64,000 nt of DNA from Rhodothalassium salexigens DSM 2132 (GTDB lineage: Bacteria > Pseudomonadota > Alphaproteobacteria > Sphingomonadales > Rhodothalassiaceae), in assembly GCF_004341375.1 (NCBI RefSeq), contig NZ_SLXO01000009.1, positions 62,001-126,000 of the forward strand, in the 5' to 3' direction. This document shows, piece after piece, positions 54,382 to 64,000 of the stretch (positions are counted from its first letter, which is position 1; each line of letters opens with the position of its first letter). A model generated the notes under the pieces. The model was not told the origin of the DNA. It did not search any database and saw only the letters and a program-made list of their open reading frames with translations. Made by a program: the position numbers and the translations under genes.

Positions 54382-55517
54382 GCGCGCTCGGCCGATCCGA
54401 CGACAGTGTGCTCGCCCGCTGGTGGTGGACCGTGGACCGCTGGATGCTGGTCATGGTGTTCGCGCTGATGGGGGCGGGATTGATCCTGACCTGGGCGGCG
54501 GGGCCGTGGGTGGCGCGCACCATCGGGCTCGAACCCTTGCACTTCGTCAAACGCCAGGGCGTGTTCCTGGTGCTGGCGGCGGTGGTCATGCTGGCGGTGT
54601 CGCTGGTCAGCCCGCGCCAGATCCGCCGGGCGGCCTGTGTGCTGTTGCCGGTGTCGCTGTTGTTGATGCTGGTGACGGTGCTGGCCGCGCCCGAGATCAA
54701 CGGCTCGCAGCGCTGGCTGCCCTTGGGCTCGTTCACCCTGCAACCCTCGGAACTGTTCAAGCCCAGCTTCGTGGTGTTCGCCGGCTGGATGCTGTCGGCC
54801 AAGATCGACAACCCCAATTTGCCCAGTTGGCGTGCCGCCGCTGCGGTCTATATCGCCGGCGCAGCGCTGCTGGTGCTGCAACCCGATTTCGGCCAGCTGG
54901 TGCTGGTCACTCTGGTGTTCCTGGGCCAGTTGACGCTCGCCGGCCTGCCGTTCCTGTGGATCTCGGCCTTGGCGGTGGCGGGGATCGCCGGGCTCGGGCT
55001 GGCCTATCTGACCGTGCCCCATGTGGCCAGCCGCATCGACCGCTTCATCGACCCCAGTTCGGGCGACACCTTGCAGATGGACCGGGCGCTCGAAGCGTTC
55101 CGGCGCGGCGGGCTGTTGGGCCAGGGCCCCGGCGAAGGCGAGGTCAAGCGCCACCTGCCCGACGCCCACACCGACTATATCTTCGCCGTCGCGGGCGAGG
55201 AGTTCGGCACCCTGGCCGCGCTCGCCCTGCTCGCCGCCTTCGCGGTGATCGTGGTGCGCGCGCTGTCGGACCTGTTGGACGAGGAGGACCCGTTCATCGT
55301 CATCGCCGGCGCCGGGCTGGTCATGCTGTTCGGCTTGCAGGCACTGATCAACACCGCGGTCAACCTGGCGCTGCTGCCGCCCAAGGGCATGACCCTGCCG
55401 TTCATCTCCTATGGCGGCTCGTCGCTGCTGACGCTGGCATTGACCATGGGCATGGTGCTGGCGCTGACCCGGCGCAACCGCTATCTGACCGCGCCGTTGC
55501 GGGAGCGCCGCGCATGA
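54378..55517 (+). CDS. ftsW: Septal peptidoglycan glycosyltransferase FtsW
   Basis: 379 residues, about ten membrane helices (SEDS family). Polymerises lipid II glycan at the septum with FtsI. GSQRWLPLGSFTLQPSELFK, QPDFGQLVLV (catalytic Asp), a GEGEVKRHLPDAHTDYIFAV loop and FISYGGSSLL are conserved. Its membrane partner FtsI is four genes upstream. Overlaps murD and murG by ATGA. Confidence 0.96.
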   Translation: MSALGRSDDSVLARWWWTVDRWMLVMVFALMGAGLILTWAAGPWVARTIGLEPLHFVKRQGVFLVLAAVVMLAVSLVSPRQIRRAACVLLPVSLLLMLVTVLAAPEINGSQRWLPLGSFTLQPSELFKPSFVVFAGWMLSAKIDNPNLPSWRAAAAVYIAGAALLVLQPDFGQLVLVTLVFLGQLTLAGLPFLWISALAVAGIAGLGLAYLTVPHVASRIDRFIDPSSGDTLQMDRALEAFRRGGLLGQGPGEGEVKRHLPDAHTDYIFAVAGEEFGTLAALALLAAFAVIVVRALSDLLDEEDPFIVIAGAGLVMLFGLQALINTAVNLALLPPKGMTLPFISYGGSSLLTLALTMGMVLALTRRNRYLTAPLRERRA

Positions 55518-56752
55518 CCGACCGCCGCGATCATAACGCCGCCTCGCCGACGGCGCCGAGCGCTTCGGGCGGCCAGGGCACGCCGCGCGGGCCGATCGTG
55601 CTGGCGGCCGGCGGCACCGGCGGCCATGTGGTGCCCGCGCTGGCGGTGGGCGAAGCCCTGCACGCGCGCGGCTGGGACGTGCGGCTGATCACCGATGCGC
55701 GCGGCAGCGCCCTGCCCGGCGACGCGCGCGCCTGGGGCACCGAGGTGCTGGACGGCGGCCGGATGACCGGCGGCGCGGTGACCAAGGCGCTGGCGACCGT
55801 CAAGCTGCTGCGCAACACGGCGCGCGCGCGGGCCTTGTTCAAGCGGCTTGCCCCGGCGCTGGTGATCGGCTTCGGCGGCTATCCCGCCCTGGCCGCGCTG
55901 TTGAGCGCCCGGACGCTCAAGATCCCCTATATGATGCACGAACAAAACGCCGTGCTCGGCCGGGTCAACCGGACCATGGCCGGGGGGGCGGCGGCGATCG
56001 CGCTCAGCTTCCCCGACACCGCGCGGGTGCCCGCCACGGCCGCAGCGCGCACCGTGACCACCGGGCTGCCGCTGCGCCGCACGGTGCTCGACCACGCCCG
56101 CGGCGCAGCGAGCCCCGGCGGCCGGCCCGAGCGCCTGCACCTGCTGGTGGTCGGCGGCAGCCAGGGCGCGCGCATCCTGTCCACGGTGGTGCCCGACGCC
56201 ATCGCCCGGCTGACCGAGGCCGAGCGCGGCCGGCTGGCGCTGACCCAGCAATGCCGGCCGGAAGACCTGGACCGGGTGGCCGAGCGCTATGCCGGCCTCG
56301 GTCTGGCCGAAACGCCGGATCTGGCGCGTTACTTCACCGATCTGCCCGGGCGCATGGCCGGGGCCGACCTGGTGATCGCGCGCGCCGGCGCCTCGACGGT
56401 GGCCGAGATCGCCGCCCTCGGCCGGGCGTCGGTGCTGGTGCCCCTGGCGATCGCCACCGACGACCACCAAAGCGCCAACGCCCGCGCCTTGGCCGACGCC
56501 GGTGCGGCACAGGTGATGACCGAACGCGCGTTCACGCCCGAGGCGTTGGCCGACCATCTCAAGGCGGTGCTCGCAGCGCCCGAACGGCTGGCCGCCGCCG
56601 GGGCTGCGGCGCGCGCGCAGGCGTGCCCCCAGGCCACCGACGCGGTCGCCGACCTGGCGCTGCGCCTGGCGTCCATGGACGGCACGGCGGCGCGCGGCAC
56701 GACAGCCGGCGACAAACCGGCGCGCGAAGCGGCGAAGGAGAGCGATCAATGA
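55514..56752 (+). CDS. murG: UDP-GlcNAc transferase MurG
   Basis: 412 residues. Peripheral GT28 enzyme that adds GlcNAc to lipid I, giving lipid [21 protein letters not shown] (about 32-50), [33 protein letters not shown], and [16 protein letters not shown] with [15 protein letters not shown] form the donor and acceptor sites. About 28 N-terminal residues precede the fold. The frame runs open back through ftsW as a shadow. It overlaps ftsW and murC; GAAGGAG near its end is the murC ribosome site. Confidence 0.96.
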   Translation: MTDRRDHNAASPTAPSASGGQGTPRGPIVLAAGGTGGHVVPALAVGEALHARGWDVRLITDARGSALPGDARAWGTEVLDGGRMTGGAVTKALATVKLLRNTARARALFKRLAPALVIGFGGYPALAALLSARTLKIPYMMHEQNAVLGRVNRTMAGGAAAIALSFPDTARVPATAAARTVTTGLPLRRTVLDHARGAASPGGRPERLHLLVVGGSQGARILSTVVPDAIARLTEAERGRLALTQQCRPEDLDRVAERYAGLGLAETPDLARYFTDLPGRMAGADLVIARAGASTVAEIAALGRASVLVPLAIATDDHQSANARALADAGAAQVMTERAFTPEALADHLKAVLAAPERLAAAGAAARAQACPQATDAVADLALRLASMDGTAARGTTAGDKPAREAAKESDQ

Positions 56753-58197
56753 ACGGCGTCGACGCCCAGCGCACCCTGCCCTTCGACATCGGCACGGTCC
56801 ACTTCACCGGCATCGGCGGCATCGGCATGTCGGGCATCGCCGAGGTGATGCACAATCTGGGCTATGCGGTGCAGGGCTCGGACATCAAGGAAAACGCCGT
56901 CATCGAGCGGCTGAAGAGCCTGGGCATCGAGGTGTTCATCGGCCAGCGCGCCGAGAATGTGGCGCGCGCCAGCGTGCTGGTGGTGTCGACGGCGATCCGG
57001 CCCGACAACCCTGAAGTAGTCGCCGCGCGCGAGGCCAAGCTGCCGGTGGTCCGCCGCGCCGACATGCTGGCCGAGTTGATGCGCCTGAAATGGTGCGTGT
57101 CGGTGGGCGGTACCCATGGCAAGACCACCACCACCTCCATGGTGGCGAGCGTGCTGGAGGCCGCCGACTACGACCCCACGGTGATCAATGGCGGCATCAT
57201 CAATGCCTATGGGACCAACGCGCGGCTCGGCGGCGGCGACTGGATGGTCGTCGAGGCCGACGAGTCCGACGGCAGCTTCCTGCGCCTGCCCGCCACCTTC
57301 GCCGTGGTCACCAACATGGACCCCGAACATCTGGACTTCTACGGCGACTTCGACGCCCTGCGCCTGGCGTTTCAGGAATTCGCCGAGCGCGTGCCGTTCT
57401 ACGGCGCGGCGATCCTGTGCACCGACCATCCCGAAGTGCAGACGCTGTTCGGCCGCATCGCCGACCGTCGGGCCATCGCCTATGGTTTCAACCCCCAGGC
57501 CGATGTGCGCGGCGTCAACATGCGCTTCGAGGGCGGCGGTGCCAGCTTCGACGTGGACGTCACCGACCGGGTCGACGGCACGGCGCGATCGCTGACCGGC
57601 TTCCGCCTGCCCATGCCCGGGCGCCACAATGTCCAGAACGCGCTCGCCGCCATCGCCGTCGGGCTCGCCATGGGCATCGGCGACGAGCGGCTGCGCGCCG
57701 CCTTTCTGGGCTTCAAGGGCGTCAAGCGGCGCTTCACCCATGTGGGCACCGGTGCCGGGCGCGTGGTCATCGACGATTACGGCCACCACCCGGTGGAAAT
57801 CTCGGCGGTGCTGGCCGCCGCGCGCCAGGCTTATGAGGGCCGCGTGGTCGCGGTGGTCCAGCCGCACCGCTACAGCCGCCTGGCCGCGCTGTTCGATGAC
57901 TTCTGCACCTGCTTCAACAATGCCGACCATGTGATCGTCGCGCCGGTGTTCGCCGCCGGCGAAACGGCCATGGCAGGCGTGTCGGCCGACACCCTGGCCG
58001 CCGGGCTGAAACGCTACGGCCACCGCTCGGTCGCCACCGTGTCCGGCCCCGACGCCCTGGCCGAGGCGGTGCTCAGCGCGTCCGGCCCCGGCGACGTGGT
58101 GATCTGCCTGGGCGCCGGCGACATCACCCGCTGGGCGGCCGCCCTGCCCCGGGCGCTCGACGCCCTCGACCCCCATGCGCGCGAGGTGCGGTCATGA
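56749..58197 (+). CDS. murC: UDP-MurNAc:L-alanine ligase MurC
   Basis: 482 residues. First Mur ligase, adding L-alanine to UDP-MurNAc. [39 protein letters not shown] (P-loop, about 118-136), [22 protein letters not shown] and [10 protein letters not shown] are invariant. The ATG follows GAAGGAG at 56734-56740, among the best ribosome sites of the cluster. Overlaps murB by ATGA. Confidence 0.97.
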   Translation: MNGVDAQRTLPFDIGTVHFTGIGGIGMSGIAEVMHNLGYAVQGSDIKENAVIERLKSLGIEVFIGQRAENVARASVLVVSTAIRPDNPEVVAAREAKLPVVRRADMLAELMRLKWCVSVGGTHGKTTTTSMVASVLEAADYDPTVINGGIINAYGTNARLGGGDWMVVEADESDGSFLRLPATFAVVTNMDPEHLDFYGDFDALRLAFQEFAERVPFYGAAILCTDHPEVQTLFGRIADRRAIAYGFNPQADVRGVNMRFEGGGASFDVDVTDRVDGTARSLTGFRLPMPGRHNVQNALAAIAVGLAMGIGDERLRAAFLGFKGVKRRFTHVGTGAGRVVIDDYGHHPVEISAVLAAARQAYEGRVVAVVQPHRYSRLAALFDDFCTCFNNADHVIVAPVFAAGETAMAGVSADTLAAGLKRYGHRSVATVSGPDALAEAVLSASGPGDVVICLGAGDITRWAAALPRALDALDPHAREVRS

Positions 58198-59216
58198 CCG
58201 ACCCCCGTCGCAACGCCCAGGCGACCACGCCAGGCCGGGCGCTGATCGCCCGCCTGCCCGCCGTGCGCGGCCGGTTGACCCCGGACGCGCCGCTTCAGGA
58301 CCTGTGCTGGTTTCGCACCGGCGGCCCCGCCGATGTGCTGTTCGAGCCCGCCGACGCCGCCGACCTGGCCCAGTTCATCCGCCAGTTGGACCGGGACGTG
58401 CCGGTCACCGTGCTCGGCCTCGGCTCCAACGTGCTGGTGCGCGACGGCGGCATCGCCGGCGTGGTGGTGAGGCTTGGCGCGCGCTTCCGCCCGGTGGCGG
58501 TCGACGGCTGCCGGGTCGAAGCCGGCGCCGGGGCCTCGGGCATGCAGGTGGCCACGGCGGCGCGCACCGCCGGCCTCGCGGGCTTCGAGTTCCTGCGCGG
58601 CGTGCCGGGCACGGTGGGCGGTGCGGTCGCCATGAACGCCGGCGCCTATGGCCAGGACACCAGCGACGTGCTGGTCGAGGTTCAGGGCGTGACCCCCGAG
58701 GGGCACCTGGTGCGCCGGGCCAAGGCCGAGATCGGCTTCGGCTATCGCCAGGCGCCGGGCGCCGCCGACCTGATCGTCACCGCCGCCGTGTTCGAAGGCC
58801 GGGCGGACGATCCCGGCGCGATCCAGGACCGCATGGACCGCATCGCCGCCGAGCGCGAGGCCAGCCAGCCGCTGCGCACCCGCACCACCGGCTCGACGTT
58901 CAAGAACCCGCCGGGCGACCGCCGCGCCTGGGAATTGATCGACCGCGCCGGCTGTCGCGGCCTGACCCGCGGCCACGCCCAGGTGTCGGAAAAGCACTGC
59001 AACTTCCTGATCAACCGCGAAAGCCGCGCCAGCGCCGCCGACCTCGAAGCGCTCGGCGAGGAGGTGCGCCGCCGGGTCGCCGAAACCTTCGGCGTCACCC
59101 TGGACTGGGAGATCCGCCGCCTGGGCCGCCCGGCCCCGGCCGTTCCGCCCGCGCACGCCCCGGACAACGGCCCTGGCAGCGACCCTGACACCGACCAAAG
59201 GGGAGACCGACCATGA
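58194..59216 (+). CDS. murB: UDP-N-acetylenolpyruvoylglucosamine reductase MurB
   Basis: 340 residues. FAD enzyme that reduces the enolpyruvyl group to give UDP-MurNAc. [63 protein letters not shown] and [20 protein letters not shown] fit type II MurB. The last 40 residues are a Pro/Asp-rich tail. It overlaps ftsQ directly; ddl, which usually comes between, is absent. Confidence 0.96.
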   Translation: MTDPRRNAQATTPGRALIARLPAVRGRLTPDAPLQDLCWFRTGGPADVLFEPADAADLAQFIRQLDRDVPVTVLGLGSNVLVRDGGIAGVVVRLGARFRPVAVDGCRVEAGAGASGMQVATAARTAGLAGFEFLRGVPGTVGGAVAMNAGAYGQDTSDVLVEVQGVTPEGHLVRRAKAEIGFGYRQAPGAADLIVTAAVFEGRADDPGAIQDRMDRIAAEREASQPLRTRTTGSTFKNPPGDRRAWELIDRAGCRGLTRGHAQVSEKHCNFLINRESRASAADLEALGEEVRRRVAETFGVTLDWEIRRLGRPAPAVPPAHAPDNGPGSDPDTDQRGDRP

Positions 59217-60040
59217 GCCTGCGTTTGACCCTGCCCCGCTTCGACCGCCTGTCCCGCTTCGACCGTGTGGGGCCGCTGCTGCGGCCGGCGGCACGCGCCG
59301 GCCTGCTGGCCCTGGCGGTCGCCGTGGTGCTGGTGCCCGACTGGCCGTCGGTGGCCGAGCGCACGCGCGCCGGCGTCGCCGGCTGGATCGGTGCCCAGGC
59401 GGCCGAGGCCGACCCCGCGCGGGTCTATGTGAGCGGCGCGGCGCGCACCGACCTCGACGCCCTGGCGCAAGCGATCACCGCGCTCGGCCCCGATGCCACG
59501 CCGCAGGCGGTGCGCGACCGCGTCGAGGCCATGGCCTGGGTCGAGACCGCCCATGTGCGCCGCCACGCGCTCGGCCCCTGGCACATCCGGCTGGAGGAGC
59601 GCGAGCCGTTCGCCCGCTGGCAGAGCGACGGCGCGCTGTGGGTAGTGGACCGCAGCGGTCACAAGATCACCGCCCAGCGGCTGCACCGGTTCACCGACCT
59701 GCCGCTGTTGAGCGGCCCGGGCGCACCGCAGGCGGCGCCGGCGATGCTCGCCCTGCTCGACCGGGCGCCCGACCTGGCCGACCGGGTCCATGCGCTGATC
59801 CGCATGGGCGACCGGCGCTGGGACGTGCGCTTCGACAGCGGCATCACCCTGGCCCTGCCGGAGCCCGACGCCGCCTACGGTCCGGCCGCGGCGTGGGACG
59901 AATTCGTGTCGCTGGCGCGCGCGCATCGCCTGCTCGACCGGGAGATCCTGGTGGTCGACATGCGCCTACCCGAGCGGCTCACCCTGCAACTCACCAACCG
60001 TGGCAAGGCCATGGTGCACGCCGAAAAGCGGAGGTCCTGA
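59213..60040 (+). CDS. ftsQ: Cell division protein FtsQ
   Basis: 275 residues. Single helix at about 23-42, then a periplasmic POTRA domain (VYVSGAARTDLDALAQAI) and the FtsQ domain with VRRHALGPWHIRLEEREPFA and WVVDRSGHKI. Brings FtsL/FtsB to the divisome. It ends only 5 bases before ftsA; GGAGG within its last codons is the ftsA ribosome site. Confidence 0.92.
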   Translation: MSLRLTLPRFDRLSRFDRVGPLLRPAARAGLLALAVAVVLVPDWPSVAERTRAGVAGWIGAQAAEADPARVYVSGAARTDLDALAQAITALGPDATPQAVRDRVEAMAWVETAHVRRHALGPWHIRLEEREPFARWQSDGALWVVDRSGHKITAQRLHRFTDLPLLSGPGAPQAAPAMLALLDRAPDLADRVHALIRMGDRRWDVRFDSGITLALPEPDAAYGPAAAWDEFVSLARAHRLLDREILVVDMRLPERLTLQLTNRGKAMVHAEKRRS

Positions 60041-60045
60041 CACTC

Positions 60046-61305
60046 ATGACGCCACCGCGCGATCGCCTGTTGGCTGCCCTCGACGTGGGCTCAAGCAAGG
60101 TCTGCTGCCTGATCGGTCGGGTCGGCAATGACGGCCTGCTGCACCTGTCGGGCATGGGCCATCGCAAGAGCAACGGGCTCAAGCACGGCGCGGTCGCCGA
60201 CCGCGACGCCACCCAGCGCGCGCTGTCGGCCACCGTCGACCTGGCCGAGCGCTCGGCCGGCGAGACCATCACCGATGTGCTGGTGTCGATCAGCGCCGGC
60301 GAACTCTATTCGCAAGTGACCGAACAGTCGGTGAACCTGCGCGAGGCGCCGATCCACCGCGACGATGTGGACGCGGTCCTGGGTGCGGCCGCGCGCGCCC
60401 GGCCCGCCGACGACAATGTGACCGTCCACGCCTTCCCCGCCGCCTATGCGCTCGACGGCCGCTACCAGGTCAAGGCGCCCATGGGCATGTACGGCCGCCA
60501 CCTGGGCGTCGCCCTGCACACGGTCAAGGCGCCCGCCGGCCCGGCGCGCAACCTGGAGACCTGCGTGCGCGGCGCGCACCTGCAATTCGACCGCTTCGTC
60601 GCCGCGCCCTATGCCGCCGGCTTCGCCACGCTGGTCGAAGAAGAACGCGCCATCGGCACCGCCTGCGTCGACATCGGCGCCGGCACCACCGACATCTCGC
60701 TGTGGGCCGAAGGCGCCATGGTGCACCTGGACGTGATCCCCATGGGCGGCGACACGCTGACCGAGGCGATCGCGCGCGAGTTGGTGACCCCGCTCGACCA
60801 TGCCGAGCGGCTCAAGACGCTCTATGGCGCCGCCTCGGTGGCGCTGTGCAGCGACCGCGAGCATGTGGACGTGGTCCGCCTGGGCCGCGACGACCTGGAC
60901 GGCAACACCGAACGGCTGCCGCGCCAGGTGCTCGCCAACATTCTGATCCCCGAGCTCGAAGCGTTGTTCGAGCAGGTGCGCCAGAGGCTCCAGGCCTCCG
61001 GCTTCGACGGCGTGGCGGGCCGTCAGGTGGTGCTCACAGGCGGCACCGCCCAGCTTCAAGGCATCGAGGACATGGCCGCCACCATCCTCGACAAACAGGT
61101 TCGCATCGGCCAGCCCCGGCGGGTGGCCGGCTTGCCATCGGCGGCCCAGAACCCGGCCTTCGCCACCGCCGTGGGCGTGCTTCTGCACGCCATCGAGGCG
61201 CCCGACGACCTGCCCGACACCGCCTTCGCCCAGCAATTGACCACCAGGCCGGTGGGCGGCGGCGGCATGAGCGCCATGTGGCGCTGGGTGAAAGAGCATT
61301 TCTAA
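60046..61305 (+). CDS. ftsA: Cell division protein FtsA
   Basis: 419 residues. Actin-like ATPase that tethers FtsZ to the membrane. LLAALDVGSSKVCCLIGRV (phosphate 1), VDIGAGTTDISLWAEGAM (phosphate 2) and VLTGGTAQLQGIEDMA (adenosine) are present, and the C-terminus AMWRWVKEHF is the amphipathic membrane-targeting helix. The ATG at 60046 is chosen by homology; the open frame extends upstream inside ftsQ. ftsZ follows after 63 bases. Confidence 0.96.
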   Translation: MTPPRDRLLAALDVGSSKVCCLIGRVGNDGLLHLSGMGHRKSNGLKHGAVADRDATQRALSATVDLAERSAGETITDVLVSISAGELYSQVTEQSVNLREAPIHRDDVDAVLGAAARARPADDNVTVHAFPAAYALDGRYQVKAPMGMYGRHLGVALHTVKAPAGPARNLETCVRGAHLQFDRFVAAPYAAGFATLVEEERAIGTACVDIGAGTTDISLWAEGAMVHLDVIPMGGDTLTEAIARELVTPLDHAERLKTLYGAASVALCSDREHVDVVRLGRDDLDGNTERLPRQVLANILIPELEALFEQVRQRLQASGFDGVAGRQVVLTGGTAQLQGIEDMAATILDKQVRIGQPRRVAGLPSAAQNPAFATAVGVLLHAIEAPDDLPDTAFAQQLTTRPVGGGGMSAMWRWVKEHF

Positions 61306-61368
61306 GACCCGAGTAATGACCGCGTAGAGCAGAGCAAAGACCAGGAAATCCCGATCAGGAGATCACTC

Positions 61369-63528
61369 ATGTCGATCGAATTGACCAACCCAGAACTCAC
61401 AGAATTGCAGCCCCGGATTACCGTGCTCGGCGTCGGCGGCGCCGGCGGTAACGCGGTCAACAACATGATCAAATCCGGGCTTCAGGGCGTTGAATTCCTC
61501 GTCGCCAACACCGACGCCCAGGCGCTGGCCCACTCGCTGTCCGACAACCGCATCCAGTTGGGCGCCGACCTGACCCAGGGGCTCGGCGCCGGCTCGAAGC
61601 CGAAGAGCGGCCAGGCGGCGGCCGAGGAATCGCTCGACCTGGTCAAGGAGCGCCTGCAAGGCTCGCACATGCTGTTCATCACCGCCGGCATGGGCGGCGG
61701 CACCGGCACCGGGGCGGCGCCGGTGATCGCCCGGGCGGCGCGCGACATGAGCATCCTGACCGTCGGCGTGGTCACCAAGCCGTTCCAGTTCGAGGGCTCG
61801 CGCCGCATGCGCGCCGCCGACGAGGGGCTGGAGGAACTGCAGGAGGCCGTCGACACGCTGATCATCATCCCGAACCAGAACCTGTTCCGGGTGGCGACCG
61901 AAAAGACCACCTTCGCCGACGCCTTCGCGATCGCCGACGAGGTGCTGCACTCGGGCGTGCGCGGCATCACCGACCTGATGGTCATGCCCGGCCTGATCAA
62001 TCTGGACTTCGCCGACGTCAAGACGGTGATGAGCGAGATGGGCAAGGCGATGATGGGCACCGGCGAGGCCGAGGGCGAAAACCGCGCCGAGGAAGCCGCC
62101 GAGGCCGCGGTCTCCAACCCGCTGCTCGACGAGGTGTCGCTGCGCGGCGCCCGCGGCGTGCTGGTCAACATCACCGGCGGGCTCGACCTGACGCTGTTCG
62201 AGGTCGACCAGGCCGCCAACCAGATCCGCGACCTGGTGGACTCGGAAGCCAACATCATCGTCGGCTCGGCGTTCAATGAATCGCTCAACGGCCAGATGCG
62301 CGTCTCGGTGGTCGCCACCGGCATCGACGCCGAGGCCCAGGAACAGGCGCAACCGTCCAATAACGGTGAAGGCGCCAGCGTGGTCAGCCTGCACCGCACG
62401 CCCGGCGGCTGGGCCACCGGCCCCGGTGCGCGCCCCGGTGCCCGGCCTGCGGCCACCGCCACGCCGCGCCCGGCAGCGCCGGCCGAGCCCGAACGCCCCG
62501 GCGCGCCGGCCCATAACAATCTGAGCGCCCGCCCCGAGCGCGGCTTCGGCCCGGCCCGCCGGGCGGCGGAAACCGGCGCAGCGGCGGCCAGCCTGGCGCG
62601 CAGCCTGGACTATGGCGTCGCCGAACCCGCCGCCTCGACCCAGCCTCAGGCCGCGCCCAACCAGAGCGAGCCCGCCCAAGCCCAGACCGCCCCATCGCAG
62701 ACCGAGCGGGCGCAAATGGACCAGGGCGAGCCCACCCGCACCGCGCGCACCCAAGCCGAGCACCCGGCCGCGCCCAAGGCCGAGCCGGTTCAGCGCCAGG
62801 CCCGCTCCTACGCCCAGCCGCCGCTGGACGGCGAGCCCAGCGCCGCCGAAGCGCCGGCGCCGCGGCCCAGCGCGCCGAGCGCGGACACGGCCGCCCCGAC
62901 CATGCCGCGCCGCGAGGCCGAGGCGCACCCGGTCGACGCGCCCAAAGGGCCCCGGGACGGGCACCGCGACGACCAGCCCCTGACCCTCGACGATCTGGCC
63001 GACGACGGCGACTTCGACGAGGACGAGGACGCGCTGAGCGACGAGGAAGAGGCCGAACTGCTGCCGAGCATGGAAGCGCCGCTGTCCCACGACCGGGACG
63101 ATGTGTTCATCCCCGGCCCGACCCGGCGGCCCAAGCCCAAGGCGGCACCGGACGCCCCGGCGGCCTCGACCGCCCCGATGACCCCGGCGGCGCCGACCGC
63201 TGCTGACGCGCCGCGCACCGCCGGCTATGGCGAGCGCCCGGCACCGCGTCCGCGCCAGCCCGAAGCCGCTGAGCGCCCGGCCGAACCGGCGCCGCGCCGC
63301 GAAGGCAAGGGAATGCCGCTGTTCCAGAAACTGTCGCGCGGCTTCGGCGGCGGCCGCAACAACCAGGCCCGCGAGGACGCCCAGCGCAAGCAACGCGGCG
63401 GCCAGCAAAACGACCGCATGCCGCGTATGCTGCACGGCGTGACCGCCGAGGACCGCGCCGCCCCGGAACCCGAGATGGACGAGCAATTCGAAATCCCGGC
63501 GTTCCTGAAGCGCCAGACCAACCAATAA
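61369..63528 (+). CDS. ftsZ: Cell division protein FtsZ with very long C-terminal linker
   Basis: 719 residues; most FtsZ are 350-600. Tubulin-like GTPase core to about residue 322: [15 protein letters not shown], the GTP loop [14 protein letters not shown] (about 108), [24 protein letters not shown]. Then comes an Ala/Pro/Gln/Glu-rich linker of about 380 residues with one dense acidic patch ([16 protein letters not shown], about 546-565), a basic Gly/Arg/Asn/Gln-rich stretch, and the conserved end peptide IPAFLKRQ that binds FtsA. The start ATG follows AGGAGAT. A strong terminator comes right after, so it is the last gene of the cluster. Confidence 0.97.
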   Translation: MSIELTNPELTELQPRITVLGVGGAGGNAVNNMIKSGLQGVEFLVANTDAQALAHSLSDNRIQLGADLTQGLGAGSKPKSGQAAAEESLDLVKERLQGSHMLFITAGMGGGTGTGAAPVIARAARDMSILTVGVVTKPFQFEGSRRMRAADEGLEELQEAVDTLIIIPNQNLFRVATEKTTFADAFAIADEVLHSGVRGITDLMVMPGLINLDFADVKTVMSEMGKAMMGTGEAEGENRAEEAAEAAVSNPLLDEVSLRGARGVLVNITGGLDLTLFEVDQAANQIRDLVDSEANIIVGSAFNESLNGQMRVSVVATGIDAEAQEQAQPSNNGEGASVVSLHRTPGGWATGPGARPGARPAATATPRPAAPAEPERPGAPAHNNLSARPERGFGPARRAAETGAAAASLARSLDYGVAEPAASTQPQAAPNQSEPAQAQTAPSQTERAQMDQGEPTRTARTQAEHPAAPKAEPVQRQARSYAQPPLDGEPSAAEAPAPRPSAPSADTAAPTMPRREAEAHPVDAPKGPRDGHRDDQPLTLDDLADDGDFDEDEDALSDEEEAELLPSMEAPLSHDRDDVFIPGPTRRPKPKAAPDAPAASTAPMTPAAPTAADAPRTAGYGERPAPRPRQPEAAERPAEPAPRREGKGMPLFQKLSRGFGGGRNNQAREDAQRKQRGGQQNDRMPRMLHGVTAEDRAAPEPEMDEQFEIPAFLKRQTNQ

Positions 63529-63551
63529 GGCGCTGTAAGCGACAAAAGCAC

Positions 63552-63584
63552 ACGGCCGCCGGGCTGACCCCGGCGGCCGTTCTT
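63552..63584 (+). terminator. Terminator after ftsZ
   Basis: A 12-bp perfect stem (ACGGCCGCCGGG and its complement, loop CTGAC) followed by TCTT closes the division cluster 23 bases after ftsZ. It may also serve the opposed XRE gene. Confidence 0.85.
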
Positions 63585-63639
63585 ATGTCCAGAGGGTTTT
63601 GCCGGCCAAGGCCCGACGCCCGGCGCGCCGGGCGGGCGT

Positions 63640-64000
63640 TTACCCCCCGGTCTGATCCCCTTGGTCGTCGGTCTGGTCCGCTTGGTCGGTATGGCCCCGC
63701 TGCTCGGGGGGCCAGGTCTGCGACAGGGCGCGGATCAATTGGGTCAGGTTTTCGCGCACCCGGTCGTTCGCGACCGCATCGCAGGCGCGCGCCAGGGCCA
63801 GGGCATCGCGCGACACCGGCGGGGCCGGCGGTTCGGCCGCGCCGACGAAATAGTCGAAGAAATAGTCGGGCGTCACGTCGAGGGCGCGGGCGATCGCATA
63901 CAGTTTGCCCGCACTGACCCTGTTGTTCCCGGTTTCATATTTCTGGACCTGCTGATATGAGATGGCCAGGGCAGCGGACAGGTCTTGTTGGGTCAACCCC
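63640..64000 (-). CDS. XRE-family helix-turn-helix regulator, cut by the right edge
   Basis: At least 120 residues are visible; the N-terminus lies past the window because the frame stays open to base 64000. The Cro/CI-type domain reads LTQQDLSAALAISYQQVQKY then ETGNNRVSAGKLYAIARALD and continues DYFFDYF, the pattern of alphaproteobacterial regulators that act on stress or cell-cycle genes. The C-terminal 30 residues are Gln/Asp/Thr rich. It ends toward ftsZ, with the ftsZ terminator between. The target is unknown. Confidence 0.9.
   Translation of the reverse strand, partial: GLTQQDLSAALAISYQQVQKYETGNNRVSAGKLYAIARALDVTPDYFFDYFVGAAEPPAPPVSRDALALARACDAVANDRVRENLTQLIRALSQTWPPEQRGHTDQADQTDDQGDQTGG

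Overview
The window is high-GC DNA (about 70% by eye, strong G/C at third codon positions) from an alphaproteobacterium, most likely a free-living Rhodospirillales-type organism. The evidence is the dcw (division and cell wall) gene order with rnpB directly upstream, a class A RNase P RNA, hopanoid genes (hpn), the N-acetylglutaminylglutamine amide (NAGGN) osmolyte operon, and an FtsZ with the alphaproteobacterial C-terminal peptide. I saw no phage, insertion sequence, CRISPR array or tRNA. Genus cannot be fixed from the sequence alone.

Layout. (1) 1-5.8 kb: a short-chain dehydrogenase with a two-gene thiamine-diphosphate E1 dehydrogenase (alpha and beta, acetoin-dehydrogenase-like), then an opposed ketone-body/PHB-type operon (acetoacetate decarboxylase, 3-hydroxybutyrate dehydrogenase, patatin). 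(2) 5.8-7.0 kb: an AT-rich island leading, through a sigma-54-like promoter, to a secreted protein with a PEP-CTERM-type sorting tail. (3) 7.1-11.8 kb: the NAGGN operon asnO-ngg-M42 peptidase. (4) 12-25 kb: an MFS transporter, a nuclease plus CBS/nucleotidyltransferase pair, a DUF2189 membrane protein, an S9 peptidase lipoprotein, a glycosyltransferase diverging from an unusual GNAT/ATP-grasp fusion, a universal stress protein, an amine-oxidase-like flavoprotein and an SDR.

(5) 25.4-38.4 kb: hopanoid biosynthesis. hpnC-hpnB-hpnD-hpnE-hpnG run on the plus strand into a PsiE-like membrane protein and a PlsC-like acyltransferase. An ABC exporter, hpnH and hpnN lie on the minus strand, with an unlisted 45-residue membrane microprotein upstream of hpnN. 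HpnC/D/E make squalene, HpnH and HpnG extend and process the hopanoid side chain, and HpnN moves hopanoids to the outer membrane. The squalene-hopene cyclase gene (shc/hpnF) is not in the window. (6) 38.5-44.4 kb: a glycerophosphodiester phosphodiesterase, UvrD helicase, and a metal-handling group (CDF transporter, DUF4396 protein, CsoR-type repressor with a clear palindromic operator).

(7) 44.5-64 kb: rnpB and the dcw cluster mraZ-rsmH-ftsL-ftsI-murE-murF-mraY-murD-ftsW-murG-murC-murB-ftsQ-ftsA-ftsZ. Most junctions are ATGA overlaps, so translation is probably coupled. mraZ is preceded by four CCCA boxes at exact 10-bp spacing, the expected autoregulatory site. ddl is missing between murB and ftsQ, and ftsZ is followed by a terminator and an opposed XRE regulator rather than lpxC.

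The most noteworthy items are the sigma-54-like promoter and inverted repeat before the PEP-CTERM-type gene, the FtsZ with a linker of about 380 residues, the GNAT/ATP-grasp fusion paired with a glycosyltransferase whose start codon lies in a 15-bp minisatellite, the rearranged hopanoid locus with extra lipid genes, and the FtsI with KTS in place of KTG.
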